A stretch of 64,000 nt of DNA from Amoebophrya sp. A120 (taxonomy: Eukaryota; Sar; Dinophyceae; Syndiniales; Amoebophryaceae). Of the stretch, positions 51,208 through 62,500 are shown one piece after another. Under the pieces are notes generated by a model. It made no database searches. It was given only the letters and a program-made list of their open reading frames with translations, and had not been told where the DNA came from. Numbering within the stretch: position 1 is the first letter of the stretch; every line of letters starts with the position of its first letter. The position numbers were made by a program, and so were the translations under genes. The stretch is taken from positions 16,058,142 through 16,122,141 of the forward strand of contig CAJINV010000001.1 in assembly GCA_905178155.1 (NCBI GenBank), written 5' to 3'.

Positions 51208-54200
51208 ATGCCACCGCCGCAGCTGACCGCGAACCCGTCGGGGTGCGATGGGTTCCAGAAAAATCCGTTCAAGCCGGAAAACTGCAAGAAATGCGGGAAG
51301 TCGTTCCTTGAGCACCTCGGAATCATATCAGCTCAGGATCTGGCGGACGCCACTGCGCTCTACGAGCAGAGGATAAAGAAGGAAGAAGACCGTACTGCGG
51401 GGTTTATCTTTGTTCTTTTGTGTTTTGCATGCAGTAGCAGCTTGTTGGTTTCCTGATAAAAATCGCGTGATGGTGTACTTGCTTGACTCTACCGCTGCTC
51501 CCTTGCGACCTGCGCATAAGTGCAACATGTGTGGCAGTTTCTATAGTTATTTGTGCATGAGAAATAATGAACTACTAAACTAACAGGGAAAAACGCCAAG
51601 GCTGCGGATGCGCACAAAAAAACCTTCGAAGCCAGGCTCGAGAAGCAAAAGGAGAAAAAGCAAGCGGAGGAGGAAAACGACTGGTTTTTCGACGATGACA
51701 AAAAATCTTCGCAGGCGGCGAAAAACAAACTCCCCAGTCCCGCAGCGCCGGCGCCCAGCGGAGCCGGCGGCGAGGAGCACATACATATGATGACGGAAGA
51801 CGAATTGCGAAAAGCCAATGAGCAGCTGCAGAAGAAGGCCCAGGCCGGCAAGGCAAACGTGCAGATCAAAAATCTGATCGACTTTGCGGAGTTAGAAGAG
51901 GAAGCTAAGGTGAATAGAAGTGATGTACTTTTGGTACAAAGGCGGAGTGCGCTGCACAAATTATCGGGATTCATTCTCGCTTCATGGCGTAGAAATAAAC
52001 CAACAAGATTAATAATGATCCAGTGGTTTTGAAGATTCTTTCGTGCAGCAGACAACCAGAAAAAAATTCTCAACAACAAATAGGAACACATGGCGGCTTC
52101 ACGGTCGCTACCGACTCTGGACGTTCCACCGCCCTCGGACGGATCGCGGAGTCCACACGTCGGGGGTGCGCAGACACTGCCAACGAACCTAGGGATGAAA
52201 ACGTCTTCGCCGAACACAGACCGGTTTGACATTGCACAGGATTTTGGGGCGCCGGGGCAGGATATCAATGCGGTAGAGGAGTTAAAAGCGGAGTTGGCTA
52301 TGCTAAACGAAGAGCGGACCATTCAAATCGAGATACTCCGCGACGAATACGAGTCGAAAATTGTACTGATTTACTTATTTTGTATTGCACAGCCCAACAA
52401 GCACTTTTGCTTTCGATGACATTGATTGTACGGGCGCTACTGTACTGTAAAGACCAAAAAAAATGCAGTAAGTACACACTCATCTTCTCTTCAGGCAACG
52501 CTCCAGAAGCAGCTGCAGGAGGGAGGGAGTGCGCCGTCGCGACCCGCGCGAGAGGAGCAACTGGAGAAGCAGATCCACGAAAAGGAGCGGCTGCACCAGG
52601 CAGCGCTCGGGGAAATCGCGCAGCTGAAGGAGCAACTTGACGAGGCAACGCAGAAGCGCAAGCAGGTCGAGGACCGGCAAGCGTCCCTGCAAGGCCTTCG
52701 GGAAACCGAGGCCGGGAATCTCCGGGAGGAAACGACGCGGCTCCGCGAAGAAAGTGCAAGTTCCCGCGAGGAGCTCAAAGTGGCGCGGGAGGAAGTTTTG
52801 CGGCTGAAGGCAGATCTCCGGGGACTACAGGAAACCGGGGAACAGAAGGAGACAACGCTCCGGAAATCACAAGCGAATGAAGAGGCAAAGGCGCTCGCGC
52901 TGGCCAACAAAGTGGTAGAATTTGTCGCTTCTGAAATGTCCTCTGTGTGGTGCAACAGTTTTGTGAAATCAGGACAATTTTCCGTAGGTGGTAAGAAGAA
53001 AAAATAACCAAACGGGGCAACTCATGCCCTTTTTTTTGCGCTCCTGAACCTGATTCATTTTTCCAAAACTGCGTACAAATCCAGGCCGCGCTCGAAGCGC
53101 AGATCCGGGCCGGGCGGGACGAGGAGGCCACACAGCTTGCGACGCTGCAACAGAAATTACTGGCCTCTGATAAAGCCATTCAAGAAGCGGAGAACGCGCG
53201 GGACCTGGCCCGCGGCGAGGCTGAGCAGTTGCGGTTAGAGTACTCGGAGTACAAAATCCAAGAGCAACGCCGCGGCGCCGAGTTGGTGGACTTGGCGAAG
53301 GAAGAGGCGCTGCAAAAAGTGACGAAGTTGCAGGCCACGCACGAAAGGCAATTGGAAGACCAGGAGCAGCGGCACGTTGCAGAAAGAACGGCGTTACAGG
53401 AAGAGCATATGCGAACGCAGGACGTGTTCAAGTCTCGGCTCGAGGCAGAGACCGCGGCAACGCGCGCCCGGATCGAAGAAGAGTTGGCAGGTTTATAATT
53501 TTTTGTGTTGATTACAATTTGAATTTGTGCTCTTCATCGATTTTGCCTTTACGAAGGATCTGCTTCTTGAATCGTCCGAAGCCGGATCATTTTCTTGTTT
53601 GTACTACTTTACGCACTGCGTTTTCAGGTCGGGCCGCGGTTTTGGAAAGAGAGAAAGGCGCCGAGATCCAGATGCTCCGCACTCAGGTCGAGCAACGAGA
53701 AGCGGAATGCGAACAGTTAAAGGAGCGGGTTGAGTTACAATCCGGGCAAGTAGAACGCATACCTCTGCTAGAGGCAGAGGCGGAACAGGTAGAAATTCTG
53801 GCAGCACAATCTTTGAAGAAGAACTTTTGTTGGTATGATATGCTGTAGGGACAAAAAACACAGTCAGAAATCGGATTTACATCGATCAACAGCACCGGTC
53901 CGACCTGAGTGCCTTGTTGGCGGAAGTGGCGGAGCACAAGAAGCTCGAAAAAGAAAAAGAGCACAAGGCTGCGGACGTGGAGCACCGGCTCGCGGCCAAA
54001 ACGACTGCGATGGAGCTGCAGAGTGCGGAACTCGCCACGGCAGAGGAAAAACTGTTCGCCACCGAGCAAGCGCTGGCGAAGGAAAAGCGCAGCCGGGAAC
54101 AGGTCGAGCAAGAGAGCAAGGAAAAAATCGAGCGCGATACCGCAAGCCTGCGCAAACGGACGACGGAATTGGAGACTCAATTGCACTCCCTCATCGCCGA

Positions 54201-55343
54201 CAGTTCGAAACTTGGAGCCATGAACACCGCATTAAAAAAGGAACTGCAGCAAGGTATTTTCGATTTTCTTTATCGGGCAGTGATGTACAGTAAGTTCTTA
54301 CTTTCGATCGCTCAATCATACATAATCTTCAAGACGTGTGCGTGTGCACTATGCTCTATGAACAACAACGCAGATCCGATGGGTTCTTTCTCGATGTTCG
54401 TCTTTTGTGACTAAAATGTCACCTCTCTGGAAACAACACTGTGTAGGCAAAGAGTCCCTCGCCAACGCGTTGGCTGGTAAGGAGCAAGCGGACCGGGACT
54501 TGCAGCAAAAGGAGAAGGAGCTACAGCAGGTCAAGGATGATTCCCTGCTCGATGTGGAGAACCTGGCGCTGCGGAAAGAGCTCGACGACGCGCGCAAGTC
54601 GCAGTTCCAGGAGCAGCAGGCGCAAATGGAGCTGGATTTGCTCCGAAAGGCGCGGCTCACCCCCTCGGGGGAGCTTGGGCAGGACGTCCTCGCGCGCTAC
54701 CTCGGCGAGCAGAAATCGCTGTACCAGAGAATGTTGGAGCAAAAGGACGAGCTGATACGGAAATACGACGACAAATTGAACAAAGGTACAACTCTGGGCG
54801 ATTTTTTTTTGAATGCAGTGATTTACGCACCCAGTTTTGCATGCTGGTACACAACATCTTCCGTCCGCATGACCACGGGTGGTGAAAGGAAAAAAATCAA
54901 GCTGTGAACCTCTTTTTCACTTGTAGAGTAATACCCAAATATATAATCGGCGACCTGCTTCTACAGGCTCGGCGTCTCCGCTGGCTGCGCGGAATCGACT
55001 ACCGTTTGCACCGGAAAAGCGCAGCAGTGTAGAAAACACACCACCGCCGCCTTTGGGTGTCAGCAGCAGCAACACGGCAATTGCAACCAGCGCCAAAAGA
55101 TCGGACATGGAACAGAACATTAACAACAACGCATCTACTGTGGCGACTAAACAAGATACCGATGCTTTGCGGCAAGAAATTCTGCGACTGCGCGGGGAGC
55201 TGGAGCGGCAGAAGGCCGACCAGAAGCGCTTGGTAGACGAAGCAGGTCGGAAGGCGGCTCAACAAGCAGCAAAAGCTTTTCGCGACGTCCGCGTCAACGC
55301 GGAGAAGCAGTTCGGATGGCTCTTTGCCAGGATCCCGCCGTGA
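51208..55343 (+). CDS. Long coiled-coil protein with N-terminal Cys-x2-Cys motif
   Basis: Nine exons: 51208-51391, 51587-51909, 52084-52362, 52495-52914, 53085-53490, 53628-53788, 53893-54253, 54447-54785, 54967-55343. All GT-AG, all phases close, 949 residues. Residues 16-40 contain NPFKPENCKKCGKSFLEH, a C-x2-C-x5-H arrangement that may bind zinc. From about residue 230 to 770 the protein is almost continuous heptad coiled coil (EEQLEKQIHEKERLHQAAL and similar). The tail is Pro/Ser-rich, then a last helix ending FGWLFARIPP. It looks structural, perhaps cytoskeletal or basal-body associated, but I cannot name a family. Confidence 0.85.
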
Positions 55344-56496
55344 AACTAGTGGGTCAGCGATGGCGTCGCAGGACTTCACGAATAATTTTTCGTCGGTTTA
55401 TATTTCTCGCAGGTTTTTTTGAAACATGAAAAGGTCCGTGCGATAAACAAAAGAAACAAAACAGCGCGAAAATTGGCATTTGACTCTCAAAACTGGTCGC
55501 TCCGGCTACAGTGATCTATTAAAACTTTACTATTTGGCTTTGCATTGCCATACATAACTCAGAGATATTGACTTGCTTAACAATTATCAGGCAGAGCGAA
55601 AGTGCTTTCCTATGTCATAACCAAAGATACAGCCCGCAAGAGGAATGGCGTCTGTGATCAAGTCACTTCGCCTGGCGGGGTGCGACCAAGCTCCTGTAGC
55701 GCACAACAATTGAATTTCATTTTTCAGGTTGTATACCTACCAACTATTCTAGCAAGACTCAAAGCAACGAACTGGCAGTAAAGGCCAGGGACAGATATAC
55801 ACCAGGTTTTTTTTTTCAAAAAGCACATATCAACTGGCCTCAAAAGTGGGTGGATCTATGGCCTCTTTTTGCTCGTCCATACTTGTACACAAAATTTCAC
55901 TTGTAAGAAAAGCATTATCGAAGAAATGACACAAAGTCTCACCTTTGATTTGTATCACCCACGGTTAGTAGAGCAACTGTATCTATCACAAGAAACGTAC
56001 CAGCGGTCTAGATATTCAATCAATACTATGCAAAATCACAAACGCACAAGGAGAACGTGTACAAAGCTAAGGATTCCTCATGCTGTTTTAGAGGAAATGA
56101 AGACGAAATGCGTTCTGTACATGAAGATTCCATCGAGACATCCATACGCCCAGCGACAAGTGCTATTGATAGGGCTGACTACGCCGGCGCTTCCCTGAAT
56201 GACAAGGAGCAGTGTTCCGTGGTGTATCGTTGTCGTCGTTTGCATCCGCTATTTCAGCGCCTTTGCTTTGATACGTTTTGGCGACTGCTCCTGCTAGGTT
56301 TAGATGCTGCTCATGCGGTTCCTATACGGAGATCTTTTTTTGCTAATTTTGACTCGTAAGCGCCGAAACCGTGCGGCAGGGTCGCAAGAGCAGTTGAACT
56401 TTTTTGAAACAAGTCGAGGTGAATAACAGTGCAACTTGCCGTTCGCAAGTTGGTAAAGTCCTTGCCACCTCCTCCCGGGTACCGTGTTACGAAAAT
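55344..56496. other. Intergenic, AT-richer, no supported gene
   Basis: Two overlapping plus-strand frames at 55869-56198 and 56057-56359 compete for the same bases and show no domain. No RNA gene recognised. Confidence 0.4.
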
Positions 56497-57654
56497 ATGG
56501 CGCCTGATCCCGTGCTATGTCACCCGAACAGCTACTTCATGGCGTCTCTCGGCGCCTCAGCAGCTATTGTGTTTGCGAACCTCGGAGCCAGTTACGGCAC
56601 GGCAAAGGCAGGGGTAAGCGGAGAAGAATTTGACATTTTCCATGAGCATGGTTGTCAACACATAAACGAAGGAAAAGAAGCACGCTCACTTTCGAAGTGC
56701 ACAAAGAATTGGCATTTACCCATCAATTGGCATTTACCCATCTCCTATTCCTCTTTCCACAGATCGGCATTGGTGGGATGGGGGTAATGCGAGGCGATTT
56801 GGTGATGCGAAGCCTTATCCCAGTAGTGATGGCGGGGGTGCTGGGTATCATGAAAGATCTCTTTTACGTTTTCAGCGCCGAATTTGTTTCTGTTGTATGC
56901 AGAGAGGACATGTAGCTTTATCAGCTGGAAACAATCTCAGATCAACTGCGGAAGGATTGAGCAGGTTCTCACAATTTCGAAGAAAGACAAATAAACCGCA
57001 GGTATTTACGGGTTGATTAGCGCAGTTATCATCACGGGCAAGATTAACAAGCCGAGCGAGATATCATCCTTCCAAGGGTACTGGTTAGTACTTGATTTGA
57101 AAAGATAGTGAAGCTTGTGATTTTCAGTTTGCTTTCAACATATAGTGTTGCCGTACAGAATACCAATTTTTGCACCGTTAGGTCGTTGAACCAAAACTGC
57201 AGCAACTTGCATGATAACGGGAACGCACATAGTAATATCGTGGGAAATAAGTCCATGGATTTTATTCAGGTATTCCCTTCTCGGGGCAGGCGTCACGGTT
57301 GGCATGAGCTCAGTAGCAGCGGGATACGCAATTGGAATAGTTGGAGACGCTGGGGTCAGGTGCAACGCGCTCGCGAACGGTATCGTTTATGTCTGTAGTT
57401 TATTTCCCGGTTTGTTGAATGGTCAGAGTTGAAGAAGTAGAGGTCGGAATGGTGCTGTTTCTCTTTCTTGCCGGTCAGTCATCGAAGGATGAATCGTCGA
57501 AAGACAAAAATCTTCCTGCATCGAAACAGGCCGTCTTTTCGTCGGGATGATTCTGATTCTGATTTTTGCGGAGGCGTTGGGACTGTATGGGTTGATTGTG
57601 GGTCTCGTCGTGGCATCCGGATCCGACAAGGCGGGGCTCTGCAAGCCCTACTAG
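56497..57654 (+). CDS. V-type H+-ATPase 16 kDa proteolipid (subunit c)
   Basis: Five exons: 56497-56613, 56763-56844, 57002-57077, 57270-57379, 57530-57654. Donors are GTAAGC, GTATCA, GTACTG and GTATCG; phases close to 169 residues, the normal length. All four membrane helices are present: [61 protein letters not shown], and [20 protein letters not shown]. The last contains the proton-carrying glutamate in FAEALG. The protein forms the rotor ring of the V-ATPase, which acidifies vacuoles and endosomes. Unlike the next gene but one, its introns are short ordinary GT-AG types with no introners. Confidence 0.96.
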
Positions 57655-58328
57655 GACATCGGTGTCGTGCCCAGCAGGACTAACAGTTGATGAGCTTTGA
57701 TGTAAAGTATAAAACATGTTGACCATGGTGGCCGTGGCCAAAGTTTTTTAAAAGGAAAGAGACACAAACTGCCGTAGAGATTTTGTGCATTGCATGCCGT
57801 TTATCTTCTGGTGTGCAGACGACCAGATGGCCGCGCTCAGTTCTTTGATTTGCGAAATTCAATGCATTCGATATTACAATGTGGACCGAATTTCCAAACA
57901 TGAGAATTATGCCTTATACGACGCCAAGGCAAAGTTAAGTGGGATCTTCGCAGAGGGGCCTGTGATTGTCCAACCCTCGTCCGCCCTTCCTGTTCTCCAC
58001 AGGATGCGCTTTCCTCGCAAGTCTTTGCGGCACCTGCTGAAATAATGTTCGTGGAACTACAGCAAAGTTGAATAGCCCGACAGTTTTTATGCAGATATAG
58101 AAGGCTTGCGTCGTTTCAGCTCTATGAGGATTCGTTTTTGAGTGGTGTAGAGGTGCATAGCGCGGCGCTCTCACCTCCAGGATCCCAAACTAAAGCGCAC
58201 TATGGGGAAAGTAATAGGACGAGGTAGCTTCAGCTGCACTATGACAAGACGCGAAAACGTAAACACCTGAAACAGGTTCTAGTACGCTTATCCCGTCATT
58301 GGTTTTTTCTACTACCTCGTATAAAAAA
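57655..58328. other. Intergenic, nothing recognised
   Basis: A plus-strand frame at 57785-58045 has no convincing composition. No repeat or RNA gene. Confidence 0.4.
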
Positions 58329-59003
58329 ATGATGTCTTTATCAAGTCACAACCCGGCCGCGCGGCACGAAACGACGTCGGTGCTGGGTGCAACCGCAAGT
58401 TCAGCGGCGGATTTGCTTTCCCATCCGCAAAAGCAGACGCTCCGAGACGTGGAGCGCGAGATTGACGCAAAGCTGAGAGAAATCGCGGAATTGGAATCGG
58501 AGTTGCTGCTATCGGCGGAGGAGGAGCTTGCGCAGGAGCAGCTGCAGGCAAGCACGAAGGGGACAACGCAAGACGGGAAAGTAGACGACGACGCGGCCTC
58601 ACTTGTCAGCGTCGGACCACAGCGACCTGCACCGGCGATCAAGCGGGTGTGATGTTTCTTTCTTGTTCAGTACCTCTGGCTTTGAGTGAAAACGTACGTG
58701 TAGCATTTTTCCGTTTGGGTGGGTCATGATGACACCACTTCTTGAGAACGATATTCGAAGCACTTTTTACATTTCGCACAACAGCTACGAAAACGGCCGG
58801 AAGACGCGAAGTGGCGGTATTTGCAGCAGCGACCCGACCCAACGGACCGCTGCCGGGAGCTTCTTCTCTCCACTGTGCTGCCGAAGCCGCCGGAAGATCC
58901 GCCGCGCTTTCCAAAAATGCCACACTGTGCGGTCGACGAACCGCCGGTACTTTCACACGACCCCCTCCTGTGGCGCATGCAAAGATGTTTCGAGGGGCCC
59001 TAG
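58329..59003 (+). CDS. Small hypothetical protein, two exons
   Basis: Exons 58329-58646 and 58785-59003, donor GTGTGA, acceptor CACAACAG; both lengths are multiples of three, giving 178 residues. Residues 30-70 form an acidic coiled coil (LRDVEREIDAKLREIAELE). Exon 2 is Pro/Arg-rich (KWRYLQQRPDPTDRCREL, then LPKPPEDPPRFPKMP) and ends LLWRMQRCFEGP. Without the splice the frame stops four bases after the donor, while a good frame begins exactly at the acceptor, so the join is credible. No family recognised. Confidence 0.7.
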
Positions 59004-59598
59004 AAGCAGAACTGGAGTAAACCAAGTCAACAATGCACGTGACCGCTTCGGGACTAATTATGCAGCGCAATTCAGGAGGAGATTGAGATACAAAGTGCAC
59101 TTGATGAAGCGAAAATCCAGGCCGGGGCTGTGGAAGTTTGCGGAGAGGAAATGTTCTCCCCTGCCGGATCATCATGATACTTTCGTGGTCCAAGCGACGA
59201 CTTACTCACTTTTTGGATATAGCGGGTTCTGAACAAATTTTGCAAAATTTCCGGACGGTGATCGCAATCGCTTCTTTTCGAATACAGAATCTTTTACGTT
59301 CTGTCGGCTATGACGCTCATGATCAGACATTGATTGAAGGAGTGGCGATCAGATTTTTCACTTTTCAGGTCGCAAGCCCCACCTGGCACGCATCACGGAG
59401 GCTATGAGAAGAATCAGTGCTAGGGTCGTCCCAGTCTCATGTGATTCACGGAAGGACCCCCACGTGTATGCTTATTTCGCCCAAATATCACATCCGTTCC
59501 CCTTGGTATTTTAATTTTTTTTCTTGTAGCACCTCCTTTCGACGCGCCCGGTTTATTTGATAAGATATGCGTTTTGCATTTTAGAAGAAAACAAAATC
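59004..59598. other. Intergenic, nothing recognised
   Basis: No sustained frame. A TTTTAG just before 59585 could be the acceptor of an unseen 5' exon of the next gene. Confidence 0.4.
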
Positions 59599-62500
59599 AT
59601 GGACGACTCCGACGTGCTCGAGTTTCAGGTTTCCTCCCGCGAGGTGGGGCGCATCATTGGCACCAAGGGGTGCAACATTCGTGCCCTGGAGCAGGGTTCG
59701 CAATGCCGCATCAAAACGCCGGGAAAGCGGCCCGCGCCCCAGTTTGGTGGCGTTCAGAACAACGAGCGCGATGACGACGAGGACGAGAACTGCATGATTC
59801 GAATCACGGGCGGCAACGAGAAGTTGCGCAAACGCTGTAAGGAAGCAATTGACGCGGTGCTGATGGGCAGCGACCCGGGGGACGTCTTCGCGGAGCTCGA
59901 CGGTGCTGGCCTGATTCGAAATTTAGACCCCGTAGTCTTGAACTATCTCGGCAAGGAGAAGCAGCGGCTAGAAACCGATCACAAGGTCCGGCTGGAGCTG
60001 GAGGCGAAGTCGCTACGCATCTGGGATCAGGACGTGTACGGCAACTACGCAGGTGGTTCGTCGAGCTCGTCCTCCAGAGGTGGGGGGAAAAATGGCCAGA
60101 AGGGACGAGGAAAAAAGGCCGGAGGAAAAAATCACCACAAAGGTGGTCCTGCCATGGATGTGGACGAGGAGAGTACAACAACTACAGCGACTTTCAACCA
60201 GAACAACGTGGGCAGTAGTTCAACCGGCGTCGCCAAGTCCGACCGGATTGAGCAGGCCCGCCAGGCCATACAGCAGGAGATAGACGACTTGCAGACCAGC
60301 GAGGAGATTATCGTGCGCGTGCCGGGGAACCGCGTGAACCAGATCATAAACCACAGTTCGCTGCGGCAGTTGCAGGATACCTCGCATATCCAAACAATGG
60401 TGACGAAGGATGACGAGGGCACGGGGATCCGGCTGATCGGACTAAAGGGCGCGATCGAGGAAGGGCGAAATTGCATCGAAAAGCTGATCCAGGGCGAGGG
60501 TGCGGATTTTCTCGCGCTCTACCCGAATTTGATTCAGGATCTGCTCGGGAAGAACCGCCGCATGGAAGCGGATTTCCACCGCGACTTGAAGTCCGCGGCC
60601 GAGTTATCATTTGTAAAAATGTCCTCACCCCATAGTTGTCATGCAATTCTGCATGCTGAAGATGTTTCTCATGCGGAGCCCCATGAGAAGCATTTTCCAA
60701 TCGTGTTTCAGACTTTATTGTGCTCCAATCAGCATGATATGCTAGATTTGTGATGCTAGTGAACTAGCTAAACAGGATTACACTCTGAGACCAAACTTGT
60801 CATGCGCAACAACCAAGCCTTGTGGATTTTTTTAGCAGATTTCCCATCTTCACTCTGGGGTGGGGACGTTTTTACACAGGATACGAGTACTGCGGGGTGC
60901 GGGTATCGTTGGAGGGAACCAAGTTGGCTTTCTCCGACGCAAACCCGGAGCAGGTGCACTACGCGTATCAAATGTAAAAATGTCTGGGTCTGGAAGAATG
61001 CAACTTGTCTAGCTAAATCTGAAGCGTGCAAAAATCTGTGTTGCATGATTACCAAAAGTCGTCCAGTTTTGACAAAGTCGGGAGGCAGTTTCTCACGCAG
61101 GGTAGGCATGAGAAAGATCGCACAGAATCTGTCATGCTAGGTCCTGCATTCCAGACCTCATGGGTCATGGAAAAGCTGCATGACAAATCGCGCATTCTTC
61201 CAGACCCAGACATTTTTACATTTGATAACGCGAAGGCCGAGGCCATGAACATCCTCACCTACTACTTCCCGCAAAACTGCTATGGATGTGTCAGAGTTGA
61301 AATCGACAAAGTTGAAATAACTTGTCAAGCATAAAACCGATACCAGTTGGAAGCCCAATTTCCAAGCGGCGCATGACAAATTTGAGTAGAGCCGAAGCCC
61401 AGTTTGTCATGGTGTTTGGGTAAGGAAGACGCCTTTTGTCATGCTACTTTAGCAGCTCTATTTCTACCCCGAAACAGGCTTACAATCTGCCTCCCTTGCC
61501 TACTCTGCAAGACAGGCAGTTTCTCCGTTGCATTTTATGCATGACAAATCATTTCAACTTTGTCGATTTCAACTCTGACACTTCCATAACTGCGCCAAAC
61601 TGGAAATCGCCGAGCAGTCGGTGGTATCAAATGTAAAAATGTCTGGGTCTGGAAGAATGCAAGTTTGTCATGCTTGTCTGGCATGACTGGTAAATCTCTC
61701 ATGCACATTACCAAAGAGCCCCACTTTTCTGTCATGCAGAGACGCAATTTGTCATGCAGAATAGGCAACACTTACAAGCTCAGAAATTTGTCATGCTGAG
61801 CCAGCACTTGTGGCCTCCTCATGCTACGCCACTCAGCATCACAGGTTTCCAGACATCCAGGGATTTTTGCATTTGATAGGTGGACTACGTGGCCGGGGAG
61901 GAGGACCGGAATTTGATGCGGCTGCAGCAGTATCAAATGTAAAAATGTCTGGGTCTGGAAACTTGTGATGCTGGGTGGCGTCTCATCATGAGGCTACAGA
62001 TGCTGGCTCAGCATGACAAGTTTCTGAGCTCCTAGGTGTTGCCTATTCTGCATGACAAGCTGCGCTTCTGCATCACAGAAAAACGAAGCTCTTGGGTAAC
62101 ATGCATGACAGATTTAAGAGTCATGCCAGACAAGCATGACAAACATGAATTCTTCCAGACCCAGACATTTTTACATTTGATAAGCAGATGGGCGCGAGCG
62201 TGTCCCTGGATCGCGATCACGGCTACGTCTGGGTCTGCGCGCCGCAGGCCCGGAACGTTGACGCAGTGCGAAAACGCATCGACGACCTGCAAACCAGCTG
62301 GCGGGAACTTTTTCAGGTAGTTAGAAGCATTCTTGCGCGGAGGTAGCTCACCTCGTAGTAATTTTGTGTAATGCTGCTTGGTGTAATTCGAAATAGCGGC
62401 GCGCTCCATGCGTCAGTAATTTTTTCTACTCCCCATGCCACCAACAGGTGATATCAGTTCGACACCAGGGGGACTTTGGCAAGCTCTTCAGTCGCGATGG

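Noticed and set aside
55869-56359. Two plus-strand frames before the V-ATPase gene
   Set aside because: They overlap in different frames, are AT-rich, have no domain and no splice link to either neighbour.
59557-60753. KH gene ending at 60753
   Set aside because: The last 50 residues come from introner A; removing it continues the KH protein to 63029 in phase.
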